Positions 30,188 to 39,857 of a DNA stretch of 64,000 bases are shown one piece after another. The translations under genes were made by a program, and so were the position numbers. Positions within the stretch are counted from its first letter, which is position 1. Every line of letters begins with the position of its first letter. Under the pieces are notes generated by a model, which saw only the letters and a program-made list of their open reading frames with translations, was not told the origin of the DNA and made no database searches. Source of the stretch: Elusimicrobiota bacterium (GTDB lineage Bacteria > Elusimicrobiota > Elusimicrobia > FEN-1173); NCBI GenBank assembly GCA_016715645.1, contig JADJZR010000011.1:1-64000 (forward strand). The letters are read 5' to 3'.

Positions 30188-33100
30188 TCACCTTGTAATA
30201 CATCTGCTGGGCGGGGGGATGTAGTCGTCAGCGAAATTGGTGGTGTTGCTGATCCCCAGCAGAAAATCGGTCGTGGTCACGCCGGAATGGGTGGCACGGT
30301 AGATGGTGTAGCTGTCCGACCCGCTAGCGGCGCCCCAGGTGAGGTTTACTTGTAACAGATTTTCAGAGGCGGTCGCCGTGAGCCCCGACGGCGACCCGCT
30401 GGGGGGAGCAACCACTTCGGTGACGTTGCTGAACGCCAGGGGGCTGTTGGTCGTGTTGGCCGTGGTGTAGACCTCTATGGATATGTCGAACGTGCCTTCT
30501 GTGGCACCCCCGCCCACATCGGCGCGGACGATGTAATACAAGGGCACCGTGCTCACCGTCACGTCCTGGTCAAAGGCGACAAGGTCACCGCTAAATGATT
30601 TTGAGGTGTCATCAAGCCGAACGGCTGTGGCGTCGATGTATCCGCTGGAACTGACCCACACTTCCACGTTCGTCAAATTCCCGTCCGCCGAATAACCGCC
30701 CGTCTCGTTCACCGCCAAGGACGATACCACCACCCCGCTCGCCGAATCCGACACCACCTCCGCTGTCCCCAAAATCCGTTGCGTCTCCCCCTGCCCGATC
30801 CAGCCGGGTTGCCCCACCGCTTCCGCCAGGGTCACCATGACCGGGACGGGCAAATAGACCAACGCCGTGTTCGACACCTCCGACCAGTTGGGGACTTCGT
30901 CCCCGCTCCACAAGACAAAGTAATAGGTCAATCCTGCGGTTAATCCTGTGGCCGTATACGTCTCGGCCGATCCCGGGACCACGTTCGTGGTCGATATCGT
31001 AACAGTCGTGGCGTCGGTCGGCGTGGAACTGGTGCTCCAGTCCACGGTATACGTGGCGTATTGGACCCGGTAGGTGCCGGTGAGGTTGTTTAAAGCGCCG
31101 TCATCGCCGGCGGAGGCCCAAGACAGGTCGATCTCGCCGTCCACGTCGCCTGTCACCGCCGTTAACGTGCTGGTGGATGGGGCCGTGCCGTCCAGCCAAG
31201 CGCTGGCGGTGTTGGATACGTCCGACCAGTTGGGGACTTCGTCCCCGGTCCACAAAACAAAGTAGTAGGTGTTGCCCTGGGTGAGTCCCGTGGCCACGTA
31301 GCTTTGGGCGGACCCCGGGGTCGCATTTGTGGTGGAGATCGTGACCGTGGTCGCGTTGCTGGGCGTCGACCCGGTGCTCCAGCTGGCGGTGTAGGTGGCA
31401 TACTGGATCCGGTAGTTGCCGGTCAAGTTATTGTAAGTCCCATCGTCTCCGGCGGAACTCCAGTTTAACGACACCTGACCAACCCCCGCTGTCGCCGCCA
31501 CAGTCGACGTGGACGGCGCAACAAAGTCTTCCGACGTGATCATGCGGATTTTGAAATTCGAGGTATCCGCAATATACAGCGTGCCATTGGGCTCCGCGAA
31601 GACACCGTTTGGATAATTCATCGCCTGGGATGTCGCTAAGGCATTTTCCCCATTGAATCCCAATGTTCCTGTGCCTCCGATGGTGTAGATGTAGTTCGCC
31701 GTCATTGCCTGGCCGAAATAGGTCCCGTCTCTCTTTGGCACGAACCGAATACGATGGTTACTCCTATCCGCGATGGTGAGGTTTCCTCCGGCGTCCACGC
31801 TCACCCCATAGGGGGCATTAATCCGCGTCGCGTTGGCGGCCACGTTGTCCGCCAGGTATCCCCCCGTGCCGTTGCCGGCGATGGTGTAAATGTAGTTCGC
31901 CGTCATCGCCTGACCGAAATAGGTTCCACTGCTTTGCGGGATAAACCGGATGCGATGGTTGGTCGTGTCCGCGATGGAAACGTTTCCTGCGGCGTCCACG
32001 CTGACCCCTCTGGGACTATTTATATTTGTCGAGGTGGCGGCCACATTGTCCGCCACGTAGCCACCCGTGCCAGTTCCAGCGATCGTGTAGATGGAATTCG
32101 CTGTCATCGCCTGGCCATAATATGTCCCATCGGTCTTTGGGACGAAACGGATCCGATGATTGGTCGTGTCAGCGATGTAGATGTTGCCGCTGGCATTGAC
32201 GGTCACCCCGGAGGGTAAATTAATCTGCGTGGAGGTGGCGGCCACATCGTCCGCCAGGTATCCCGCTGTGCCGTTGCCAGCGATGGTGTAAATGTAGTTC
32301 GCCGTCATCGCCTGGCCAAAATACGTCCCGCCGACTTTCGGCACAAATCGGATGCGATTGTTGCTGGAATCCGCAATATAGACGTTGCCGCTGGCGTCCA
32401 CGCTCACCCCTTGAGGCGAATTAATCCTTGTCGAGCTGGCGGCCACATTATCCGCCAGGTAGCCATTCGTCCCGTTCCCAGCGATCGTGTAGATGGAGTT
32501 CGCCGTCATCGCCTGGCCAAAATACGTTCCACCGCTCTTCGGAACGTAACGGAGGCGATGGTTATTGGTGTCCGCGATGTAGATATTCCCGCTGGCGTCC
32601 ACGTTCACTCCACCGGGAGTATTAATTCCCGACGAGGTCGCGGCCGCATTGTTAACCATAACGCCCCCCGTGCCATTCCCCGCGATCGAGTAGATGTAGT
32701 TTGCCATCATTGCCTGACCGTAATACGTTCCACTGCTTTGCGGGATAAACCGGATGCGATGGTTGGTCGTGTCCGCGATGTAAACGTTCCCACCGGGGTC
32801 CACGCTCGCCCCACTGGGAACGCTAAGGTTTGTCGATGTAGCCGCCACATTATTCACCACCTGGAAGCCCCCTGTGCCGGTGCCGGCGATCGTGTAGAGG
32901 GAGTTCGCCGTCATCGCCTGGCCAAAATACGTTCCACTGATCTTCGGCACAAACCGGATGCGATTGTTACCCCTGTCCCCAATGTAGACGTTCCCGTCAC
33001 CATCCAAGCTCACCCCAATAGGATTCCAAAGACCCGTGACGATCGTGTAAATGTAGTTCGCTGTCATCGCCTGGCCAAAATACGTCCCATTGTATTTCGG

Positions 33101-34786
33101 CACGAACCGGATCCGATGGTTCCAATATTCTGAGAAGTAGACGTTGCCGCCAGCGTCCACGGTTATCCCATAGGAACCATTTATCTGCGTTGAGGTGGCC
33201 GCCACATTGTCCGCCAGGTAGCCCGCTGTGCCGTTGCCGGCGATCGTGTAGATACAGTTCGCCGTCATCGCCTGGCCAAAATTCGTCCCATTGTTCTTCG
33301 GCACGAACCGGATCCGATAGTTATACGTGTCCGCAATATAGACGTTCCCTCTAGCGTCCACGCTCACCGCAAAGGAAGCAAAAATCCGCGTTGAGGTGGC
33401 CGCCACATTGTCCGCCAGGTAGCCCCCCGTTCCATTACCGGCGATCGTGTAGATGTAGTTCGCCGTCATCGCCTGGCCGAAATACGTACCCCCACTCTTC
33501 GGCACGAACCGGATGCGATGGTTGTTCACCTCCGCGATGTAGACGTTGCCGCTGGCGTCTACGGTCACCCCTTCGGGTCTATTAATCGGCGTCGAGGTGG
33601 CCGCCACATTGTCCGCCAGGTAGGCCGCCACGCCGTTGCCGGCGATCGTGTAAATGTAGTTTGCCGTCATCGCCTGGCCGAAATACGACCCACTGATCTT
33701 CGGCACGAACCGGATGCGAGGGTTAGCAGGGTCAGCGATGTAGACGTTCCCGGCATAGTCAACATGTATAGAGTAAGGATCACATGGTGACTCGTAAGCC
33801 ATGGTCCCTTCACCAGTCCCGAAAGGCGTTCCGGCACGCAAGTAGATATTGTTATTGCTCAGTGCATCCAGGTCTACGCTGTTGGCGTTGGCCGCGCCGC
33901 TGATATTTGTGCCTCCAGCGCGGTTATGGCCCGTGACCGCGTAATACATTGTTTGGTTGGGAGGGATCGAATCGTCCGTAAAACTGGTGCTTCCGGAAAT
34001 CCCCAGCAGAAAATCAGTCGTGGTCACACCGGAATGGGTGGCGCGATAAATCGAGTAACTGTCCGCGCCGCTGGCGCCGCTCCAGCTTAAGTTCACCCGC
34101 AGGAGGTTACTCTCTGCCGTTGCGGTCAGGCCGGACGGACTTCCGCTGGGCGGGGCGACGATCTCGGTGCCGTTGGTGAAGGCGATGGGGTTGTTGGTTG
34201 TGTTCGCAGTGGTGAAGATCTCCAGGGCGATCTCCGCGGTGCCTTCTGTGGCGCCCCCGGCCACGTCGGCACGGGCGATGTAATACAACGGCACCGTGCT
34301 CACTGTCACGTCCTGGTCAAAGGCGACAAGGTCTCCGCTGAAGGATTTTGAAGTGTCATCGAGCCGAACGGCTGTGGCGTCGATGTAGCCGCTGGAACTG
34401 ACCCACACTTCCACGTTGGTCAAATTCCCGTCCGCCGAATAACCGCCCGTCTCATTCACCGCCACCGACGATACCACCACCCCGCTCGCCGAATCCGACA
34501 CCACCTCCGCTGTCCCCAAAATCCGTTGCGTCTCCCCTGCCCGATCCAGCCGGGTTGCCCCACCGCTTCCGCCAGGGTCACCATGACCGGGACGGGCAAA
34601 TAGACCAACGCCGTGTTCGACACCTCCGACCAGTTGGGGACTTCGTCCCCGGTCCACAAGACAAAGTAATAGGTCAATCCTGCGGTTAATCCTGTGGCCG
34701 TATACGCCTCGGCCGATCCCGGGACCACGTTCGTGGTCGATATCGTGACCGTCGTGGCATCGGTCGGCGTTGAGCTGGTGCTCCAC
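30188..34786 (-). CDS. Giant surface protein, fragment C
   Basis: A 1,532-residue ORF, the third piece of the giant gene. After out-of-frame junk up to about 34537 it reads ETQRILGTAEVVSD, the middle of the conserved module, then an Fn3, an NHL array of 12 (33860-31540), two Fn3 domains, the module again (30855-30400) and part of an Fn3. It ends with PPPSRCITR at 30188, where related copies read PPAQQMYYK, because one G is missing from a G run (30213-30218). So neither end of this ORF is a natural gene end. Confidence 0.85.
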   Translation of the reverse strand: MEHQLNADRCHDGHDIDHERGPGIGRGVYGHRINRRIDLLLCLVDRGRSPQLVGGVEHGVGLFARPGHGDPGGSGGATRLDRAGETQRILGTAEVVSDSASGVVVSSVAVNETGGYSADGNLTNVEVWVSSSGYIDATAVRLDDTSKSFSGDLVAFDQDVTVSTVPLYYIARADVAGGATEGTAEIALEIFTTANTTNNPIAFTNGTEIVAPPSGSPSGLTATAESNLLRVNLSWSGASGADSYSIYRATHSGVTTTDFLLGISGSTSFTDDSIPPNQTMYYAVTGHNRAGGTNISGAANANSVDLDALSNNNIYLRAGTPFGTGEGTMAYESPCDPYSIHVDYAGNVYIADPANPRIRFVPKISGSYFGQAMTANYIYTIAGNGVAAYLADNVAATSTPINRPEGVTVDASGNVYIAEVNNHRIRFVPKSGGTYFGQAMTANYIYTIAGNGTGGYLADNVAATSTRIFASFAVSVDARGNVYIADTYNYRIRFVPKNNGTNFGQAMTANCIYTIAGNGTAGYLADNVAATSTQINGSYGITVDAGGNVYFSEYWNHRIRFVPKYNGTYFGQAMTANYIYTIVTGLWNPIGVSLDGDGNVYIGDRGNNRIRFVPKISGTYFGQAMTANSLYTIAGTGTGGFQVVNNVAATSTNLSVPSGASVDPGGNVYIADTTNHRIRFIPQSSGTYYGQAMMANYIYSIAGNGTGGVMVNNAAATSSGINTPGGVNVDASGNIYIADTNNHRLRYVPKSGGTYFGQAMTANSIYTIAGNGTNGYLADNVAASSTRINSPQGVSVDASGNVYIADSSNNRIRFVPKVGGTYFGQAMTANYIYTIAGNGTAGYLADDVAATSTQINLPSGVTVNASGNIYIADTTNHRIRFVPKTDGTYYGQAMTANSIYTIAGTGTGGYVADNVAATSTNINSPRGVSVDAAGNVSIADTTNHRIRFIPQSSGTYFGQAMTANYIYTIAGNGTGGYLADNVAANATRINAPYGVSVDAGGNLTIADRSNHRIRFVPKRDGTYFGQAMTANYIYTIGGTGTLGFNGENALATSQAMNYPNGVFAEPNGTLYIADTSNFKIRMITSEDFVAPSTSTVAATAGVGQVSLNWSSAGDDGTYNNLTGNYRIQYATYTASWSTGSTPSNATTVTISTTNATPGSAQSYVATGLTQGNTYYFVLWTGDEVPNWSDVSNTASAWLDGTAPSTSTLTAVTGDVDGEIDLSWASAGDDGALNNLTGTYRVQYATYTVDWSTSSTPTDATTVTISTTNVVPGSAETYTATGLTAGLTYYFVLWSGDEVPNWSEVSNTALVYLPVPVMVTLAEAVGQPGWIGQGETQRILGTAEVVSDSASGVVVSSLAVNETGGYSADGNLTNVEVWVSSSGYIDATAVRLDDTSKSFSGDLVAFDQDVTVSTVPLYYIVRADVGGGATEGTFDISIEVYTTANTTNSPLAFSNVTEVVAPPSGSPSGLTATASENLLQVNLTWGAASGSDSYTIYRATHSGVTTTDFLLGISNTTNFADDYIPPPSRCITR
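31540..33860 (-). repeat. NHL-type array 3 (12 repeats)
   Basis: Twelve repeats, mostly with the loop ADNVAATST and the strand NHRIRFVPK; this array is the most uniform of the five. Repeat 5 is short (VTGLWNPIGVSLDG) and lacks the loop. It starts after NNNIYLRAGTP and ends KIRMITSEDFVAPSTST. The linker here is FGQAMTANYIYTIAGNG rather than FGQSMTAN. Confidence 0.75.
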
Positions 34787-37700
34787 GCGACCGTATACGT
34801 GGCGTATTGGATCCGGTAGGTCCCGGTGAGGTTGCCGGACTCCCCGTTGTCTCCAGCCGAGGACCAGGTCAGGTCAATTTCGCCGTCCACGTCGCCTGTC
34901 ACTGTGTTTAAAGTGCTGGTGGAGGGAGGCGTGCCGTCCAGCCAGGCGCTGGCGGTGTTGGATACGTCCGACCAGTTGGGGACTTCGTCCCCGGTGAACA
35001 AGGCGAAATAGTACGTCAACCCGGCCGTCAGTCCCGTGGCCACATAGCTTTGAGCGGACCCCGGGGTCGCGTTCGTGGTCGATAGCGTAACCGTCGTCGC
35101 GTCCGCGGGAGTGGAACCGGTACTCCAGGCGACCGTGTAGGTGGCGTATTGAATCCGGTAGTCGCCGGTCAAGTTGCCCAGGTTCACCATGTCGTCGCCC
35201 GCCGAAGACCAAGACACGTCGATCGTTCCCGCCGTTGACCCCGGCACGGCCGTTAACGTCGCAGTGGACGGCGCGATAAAGTCTTCCCCCGCGATCATAC
35301 GGGCTTTTTCATTATAGTCGACCATATAGACTTTATGGTCTTCACTCACATGCACATCAGTGGGCAAATAGATCCCCTTTCCAGTGGCCGCGGCGTTTTC
35401 ACCGTTATACCCTGTTAGGCTGTTTCCTCCAATGGTATAGATGTAATTAGCCGTCATGGACTGTCCAAAATAGGTTCCGCTCCGTTTTGGTACAAATCGG
35501 ATGCGATTGTTGGAGTAATCCGAAACATAGACGTTCCCCCCGCTGTCGATACTGGTACGACGTGGGTAGCTAATCCGCGTGGCCGTCGCCGCCAGATTGT
35601 CCGACACGTATCCCGCCGTACCATTACCCACAATCGTATAGATGTAATTCGCGGTCATGGATTGCCCAAAATAGGTTCCGCTCGACTTTGGAACAAATCG
35701 AATTCGATGGTTATCGGTGTCTGAAATGTAGATATTTCCATCGTAATCCACGTTAACACCCCAAGCGGCGTTAATTTGAGTAGACGTGGCCGCCACATTG
35801 TCCGCCACATAGCCGCCCGTGCCGTTCCCCGCGATCGTGTAAATGTAATTTGCCGTCATGGACACCCCAAAATAGGTCCCGTCCGTAAGGGGGATGAAAC
35901 GAATCCGATGATTACCGGTGTCCGCGATATAAACGTTTCCATCGCGGTCTGTGCTCACGTGACGTGGGGATACCTGCCCCGATACGGCGGGCCCCCCATC
36001 GCCGCCGTAGGTCGCTGTTCCATCCCCGGTCAAGGTATACATGTGATTGGCCGTCCAGGATTGACCAAAATACGTCCCGTCTGTTTTTGGAATAAACCGT
36101 ATGCGTTGATTGGAGGAGTCAGCGATATAAATGTTGCCACTCGAATTTACATAAACGGAATTGGGGTTTTTTAGTCCCGCGGTGGTGGCGACTCCCCCGT
36201 CATTATTGAAGGCAAAACTCCCCGTTCCCGCAATCGTGTAAACAGAATTGGCCACCATCGATTGGCCATAAAAAGTCCCAGAGGTTTTAGGAACAAATCG
36301 AATACGGAAGTTTGAAGTGTCAACGATGAACATATTTCCACTCGAATCCACGCTCACGCCGTTCATTCCATAATACATCGTCGCCGTGGCGATGCCACCC
36401 TCCCCAGAATAGCCATACCGGAATCCAGCAATTCGATAGATGTAATTTGCTGTCATGGCCTGGCCAAAGTATGTGCCATTACTCTTGGGAACAAACCGGA
36501 CGGCATTGTTCGTGTAATTCGCAATGTAGAGGTTTCCAGCACCATCTACGCTCACGCCGGACGGGTCATAAAGACGTGTGGAGGTGGCCGCTACGCTGTC
36601 CGCCAAATATCCCCCCGTTCCATTGCCGGCAATCGTATAGATGTAATTGGCCGTCATGGCTTGCCCAAAGAATGTGCCGCTTGCCTTTGGAATCATTCGG
36701 ACGCGCTGGTTTCCAGTGTCCGCAATGTAGATATGCCCATTGACGTCGACCCTTACGTTTCTGGGCGCGTTGATCCGTGTGGAGGCGGCCGCCACATTGT
36801 CCGCTTGATATCCCGCCGTGCCGTTTCCCGCGATCGTGTAAATGGAATTGGCTGTCATGGACTGGCCAAAATTTGTCCCGCTCAGTTTGGGAATAAATCG
36901 TATGCGATGGTTGCCGGAATCCGCGACGTAGATATTCCCGGCCGCGTCCAGGCTCACCCCATAGGGGTTGTAAATCTGGGTGGCCGTGGCCGCCACATCA
37001 TCCGACACGTACCCCCCCGTTCCATTGCCAGCAATCGTATAGATGTAATTGGCCGTCATGGCTTGTCCAAAGAATGTGCCACTCGTTTTCGGAACAAACC
37101 GGACACGATGGTTCCCGTAATCCGCAACATAGAGGTTTCCGGCGATGTCCACTGACAGACCGTAGGGGGTTTTGATCTGGGTGGACGTGGCCGCCACGTC
37201 ATCCGCCACGTAACCCCCCGTGCCGTTGCCGGCAATCGTATAGATGTAATTGGCCGTCATGGCTTGCCCAAAAAATGTGCCGCTCGTTTTCGGAACAAAT
37301 CGGATGCGGTGGTTGCCCGTGTCCGCGATGTAAACATTCCCATCGCTGTCCACGGTCACCCCGCTGGGGGATTTGATTTTTCCCGCGGTGGCAATGCCGC
37401 CGTCTCCTGCATAGGAATAATTTCCATTCCCCGCGATCGTGTAAATGGCATTGGCTGTCATGGCCTGGCCAAAATAGGTTCCACTCGCTTTCGGAACAAA
37501 ACGGACACGGTTCTGGGAAGCATCGGCGACATAGATGTTTCCGGCGTTGTCCACAAATGTGTCCCATGGACCAAGAAGTTGTTGTTGAGGCATATTCTCT
37601 GCCCCGATTCCTCCTGGCAACCCCGCGCGGAGATAGATGTTGGATGTTGTGAGCGCGGTGACATCAACCGACGTGGCATTGGCGGCACTGCTGGCGCCTG

Positions 37701-38202
37701 ACGCCCCGGCGCGGTTGGTGCCCACAACCTTGTAATACATTTGTTGGGCAGGGGGGATGTAATCGTCGTTGAAACTCGTACCGTTTGTCACGCCCAGGAA
37801 AAAGTCCGAGGTTGTCACCCCCGAATACGTCGCCCGGAAGATGCTGTAGCTGTCCGCCCCAGTGGCACTGCCCCAGCTGAGGCTGACTTGCAATAGATTC
37901 CCAGCCGCCGTGGCCGTGAGCCCCGCCGGGGACCCGCTGGGGGGAGCAACCACTTCGGTGGCGTTGGTGAACGCCAGGGGGTTGTTGGTGGTGTCGGCCG
38001 TGGTGTAGACCTGCAGGGATATGTCGAACGTGCCTTCTGTGGCGCCCCCGGCCACGTCGGCGCGAACGATGTAATACAACGGCACCGTGCTCACTGTCAC
38101 GTCCTGGTCAAAGGCAACAATGTCTCCGCTGAAGGATTTTGAGGTGTCATCGAGCCGAACAGCCGCGGCGTCGATGTAACCGCTGGAACTGACCTGTTGC
38201 AA
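34456..38202 (-). CDS. Giant surface protein, fragment B
   Basis: A 1,248-residue ORF, the second piece. The first residues (MQQ) come from the IS end; gene sequence starts at 38194 with VSSSGYIDAAAVRLDD. It contains the second half of the conserved module, an Fn3, an NHL array of 12 (37645-35290), two Fn3 domains and the start of the next module copy. It leaves frame at 34534-34537, where a C4 run replaces the C5 found in three sister copies, and ends shortly after in meaningless sequence. Confidence 0.85.
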   Translation of the reverse strand: MQQVSSSGYIDAAAVRLDDTSKSFSGDIVAFDQDVTVSTVPLYYIVRADVAGGATEGTFDISLQVYTTADTTNNPLAFTNATEVVAPPSGSPAGLTATAAGNLLQVSLSWGSATGADSYSIFRATYSGVTTSDFFLGVTNGTSFNDDYIPPAQQMYYKVVGTNRAGASGASSAANATSVDVTALTTSNIYLRAGLPGGIGAENMPQQQLLGPWDTFVDNAGNIYVADASQNRVRFVPKASGTYFGQAMTANAIYTIAGNGNYSYAGDGGIATAGKIKSPSGVTVDSDGNVYIADTGNHRIRFVPKTSGTFFGQAMTANYIYTIAGNGTGGYVADDVAATSTQIKTPYGLSVDIAGNLYVADYGNHRVRFVPKTSGTFFGQAMTANYIYTIAGNGTGGYVSDDVAATATQIYNPYGVSLDAAGNIYVADSGNHRIRFIPKLSGTNFGQSMTANSIYTIAGNGTAGYQADNVAAASTRINAPRNVRVDVNGHIYIADTGNQRVRMIPKASGTFFGQAMTANYIYTIAGNGTGGYLADSVAATSTRLYDPSGVSVDGAGNLYIANYTNNAVRFVPKSNGTYFGQAMTANYIYRIAGFRYGYSGEGGIATATMYYGMNGVSVDSSGNMFIVDTSNFRIRFVPKTSGTFYGQSMVANSVYTIAGTGSFAFNNDGGVATTAGLKNPNSVYVNSSGNIYIADSSNQRIRFIPKTDGTYFGQSWTANHMYTLTGDGTATYGGDGGPAVSGQVSPRHVSTDRDGNVYIADTGNHRIRFIPLTDGTYFGVSMTANYIYTIAGNGTGGYVADNVAATSTQINAAWGVNVDYDGNIYISDTDNHRIRFVPKSSGTYFGQSMTANYIYTIVGNGTAGYVSDNLAATATRISYPRRTSIDSGGNVYVSDYSNNRIRFVPKRSGTYFGQSMTANYIYTIGGNSLTGYNGENAAATGKGIYLPTDVHVSEDHKVYMVDYNEKARMIAGEDFIAPSTATLTAVPGSTAGTIDVSWSSAGDDMVNLGNLTGDYRIQYATYTVAWSTGSTPADATTVTLSTTNATPGSAQSYVATGLTAGLTYYFALFTGDEVPNWSDVSNTASAWLDGTPPSTSTLNTVTGDVDGEIDLTWSSAGDNGESGNLTGTYRIQYATYTVAWSTSSTPTDATTVTISTTNVVPGSAEAYTATGLTAGLTYYFVLWTGDEVPNWSEVSNTALVYLPVPVMVTLAEAVGQPGWIGQGRRNGFWGQRRWCRIRRAGWWYRRWR
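35290..37645 (-). repeat. NHL-type array 2 (12 repeats)
   Basis: Twelve repeats with GNIYVADSGNHRIRFVPK-type cores. It starts after SNIYLRAGLPGG and ends KARMIAGEDFIAPSTAT. The linker alternates between FGQAMTAN and FGQSMTAN, so this array mixes the styles of arrays 3 and 4. Repeat 7 (RIAGFRYGYSGEGG) has an unusual linker. Confidence 0.75.
38179..38194. repeat. Left copy of IS target-site duplication
   Basis: The sequence CCGCTGGAACTGACC (38180-38194, with one more matching A at 38179) recurs directly at 39858-39872. Both encode VSSSG within the conserved module of the giant gene. A duplication of 15-16 bases is long for a DDE insertion sequence. Confidence 0.85.
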
Positions 38203-39857
38203 GTAAATAGAAATGTCCGCTTTTGCATTTTTTAGAAATGTCCGCTTTTGGGTTTCAAAGTTCTTTTTCCTCCGTTTTTTTGGGGGGCGGCCAAAGGCCC
38301 GCCGCTCTTCGTTTTTTTTGGCTCATGACGACAAACTCTCGATCACTATCGGAAGCAGGTGAAGAGATAAAATGGAATAGTGCCGATGGCCCAGCCCCCA
38401 TGAACCTGTCCGGGGGGGGGATGGGCCTGGACCCCGTTTTTTCCTTAACCCGCATTTTTTTTACACGATTTCGTCATGAAGTCTTTTTTTGGGTGCCGAG
38501 GGAATCATAGGCTCACCTTCACCCGGCACGCATAGGCAAGAGTCCCAGGACGAGGCTTACAAGAGCTTTTTGGTCGTGGGGGGTGGTTGGGCCTGGGTGG
38601 CCGTTCTGTCAGGGCTCTGAAGCGAAGGTAGGCCCCTTTAAAGCGAATGTGTGTGGTGCCATCGAGTCTCATTTCGAGCATGACCTTGTCATGGGGGCGG
38701 ACGCGAAGAACCTGTCCCGGGAGAATTTGAAAGAACCGGTTTTCCAGTCTCAGAGTGAAATCGTTGGAGACCACCCGTTCTCGACGAACAGAGAGGATTT
38801 CATCGAGCCGATGAATGCTCAGCAGCGGGCGATGGACATCGATGGCGCTCCGTGGCATGACGGCGAAGCGGGCGTTGTGGGCGGGGATGTATGTCCGACG
38901 GAGAAAGTCGTTAGCTTCCGCCATCGATGAAATGCCTGCCAGCCGGAGTTCTTTGACAAGACGATCTTGGTGCGTTTTAAAACCCCGTTCCACCCGGCCC
39001 TTGGCCTGGGGACTTAAGGCGAAGATCATCTCAATGCCCAACTCTCCCATGGCACGAGTGAATTGGGTGAGGGGTTGCCCGTCCGGAGACTTTCGTCGAC
39101 AGACGCCTGCCGATTGACCTTGTAGATGGAGTCTCTGTCGACATATAAAGCGAGGGGCCGGCCATTCTGGAGCAAATAGCTTTTTGCGGACGCCAGCAGA
39201 TTGAGGGTATCTTCGACTGGAATGAACGCGCCCCAGAGAATACGGCTGGTGGCATCGTCGATAAAGATCAAGAGTGCGCACCGCGGCCCGCGACCTTCAA
39301 ACCAATCGTGATCGCTTCCGTCGAGCTGAACCAATTCGCCAACGGAGGCGCGGCGTTCCCGCCAGGCACGATGGACCGCCCCCTGCGTATGCGGATGCCA
39401 CAACCCGTTTTCGATCATTCCTCGGCGGAGGATTGACGTGGACAGGAAGATCTTGTTGATGCTTTCAAGCTTTTCATTGGCCAATGTCGGGCCAAAGTCC
39501 AGATAGGTTGTGCGAACGATACCGAGCGCTTTGTCCAGCCGCCCCGACGGGAGCTGGTGATTGGAGGGCTGGCCGCGGAGTCCGTGCCGGAGGCCTTTGG
39601 CCCCCTCCCGTCTGACCCGCCCGCACAGACGTCGCACCTGACGGGTGCTCAGTTTTAGGAGGCTTCCCGCGCGGTGCTGCTTCATTCGCTTTTCGATGAC
39701 GTCTTGAATGATTTTCAAGGTGTCGATTTCCTTTGTGCTCATAATCAGTAGGCTCCTCTTTTTCATGTGTCCTCCCTTTGGTTTTGGAGGATTCACAATA
39801 TGAAAAAGCGGACATTTCTATTTAACGGAAAGCGGACATTTTAATAAACGCGCAACA
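38195..39857 (-). mobile_element. Insertion sequence (ISNCY-like), 1,663 bp
   Basis: An element with ends TGTTGC...GCAACA. Each end carries two copies of AAATGTCCGCTTTT in inverted orientation (left 38211-38224 and 38236-38249; right 39804-39817 and 39828-39841), spaced 24-25 bases, which look like paired transposase-binding sites. It carries one DDE transposase gene on the minus strand, broken by a frameshift. The element sits inside the giant gene, flanked by a 15-16-base direct repeat, and precise loss would restore the gene frame. Family assignment to ISNCY is by transposase resemblance only. Confidence 0.85.
38505..39766 (-). pseudogene. DDE transposase of the IS, frameshifted
   Basis: The 5' frame (39766 down to about 39085) has an N-terminal helix-turn-helix (LLKLSTRQVRRLCGRV) and the first two acidic residues in ELVQLDGSDHDWFEG and LIFIDDATSRILWG. 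The second frame (to 38505) has the third, KGRVERGFKTHQDRLVKELR. Start ATG 39766 is chosen because GGGAGG lies five bases upstream; the open frame upstream is not needed. The break lies near 39083, where an extra C in the CC run would restore SLRDGQPLTQF. Programmed -1 frameshifting is possible but no clear slippery site is visible. Confidence 0.8.

Noticed and set aside
22850..38200. CRISPR-like regular repetition of short motifs
   Set aside because: The repeats are about 175 bases, imperfect and code for NHL repeats in a continuous frame; they are not 25-40-base repeats with unique spacers.
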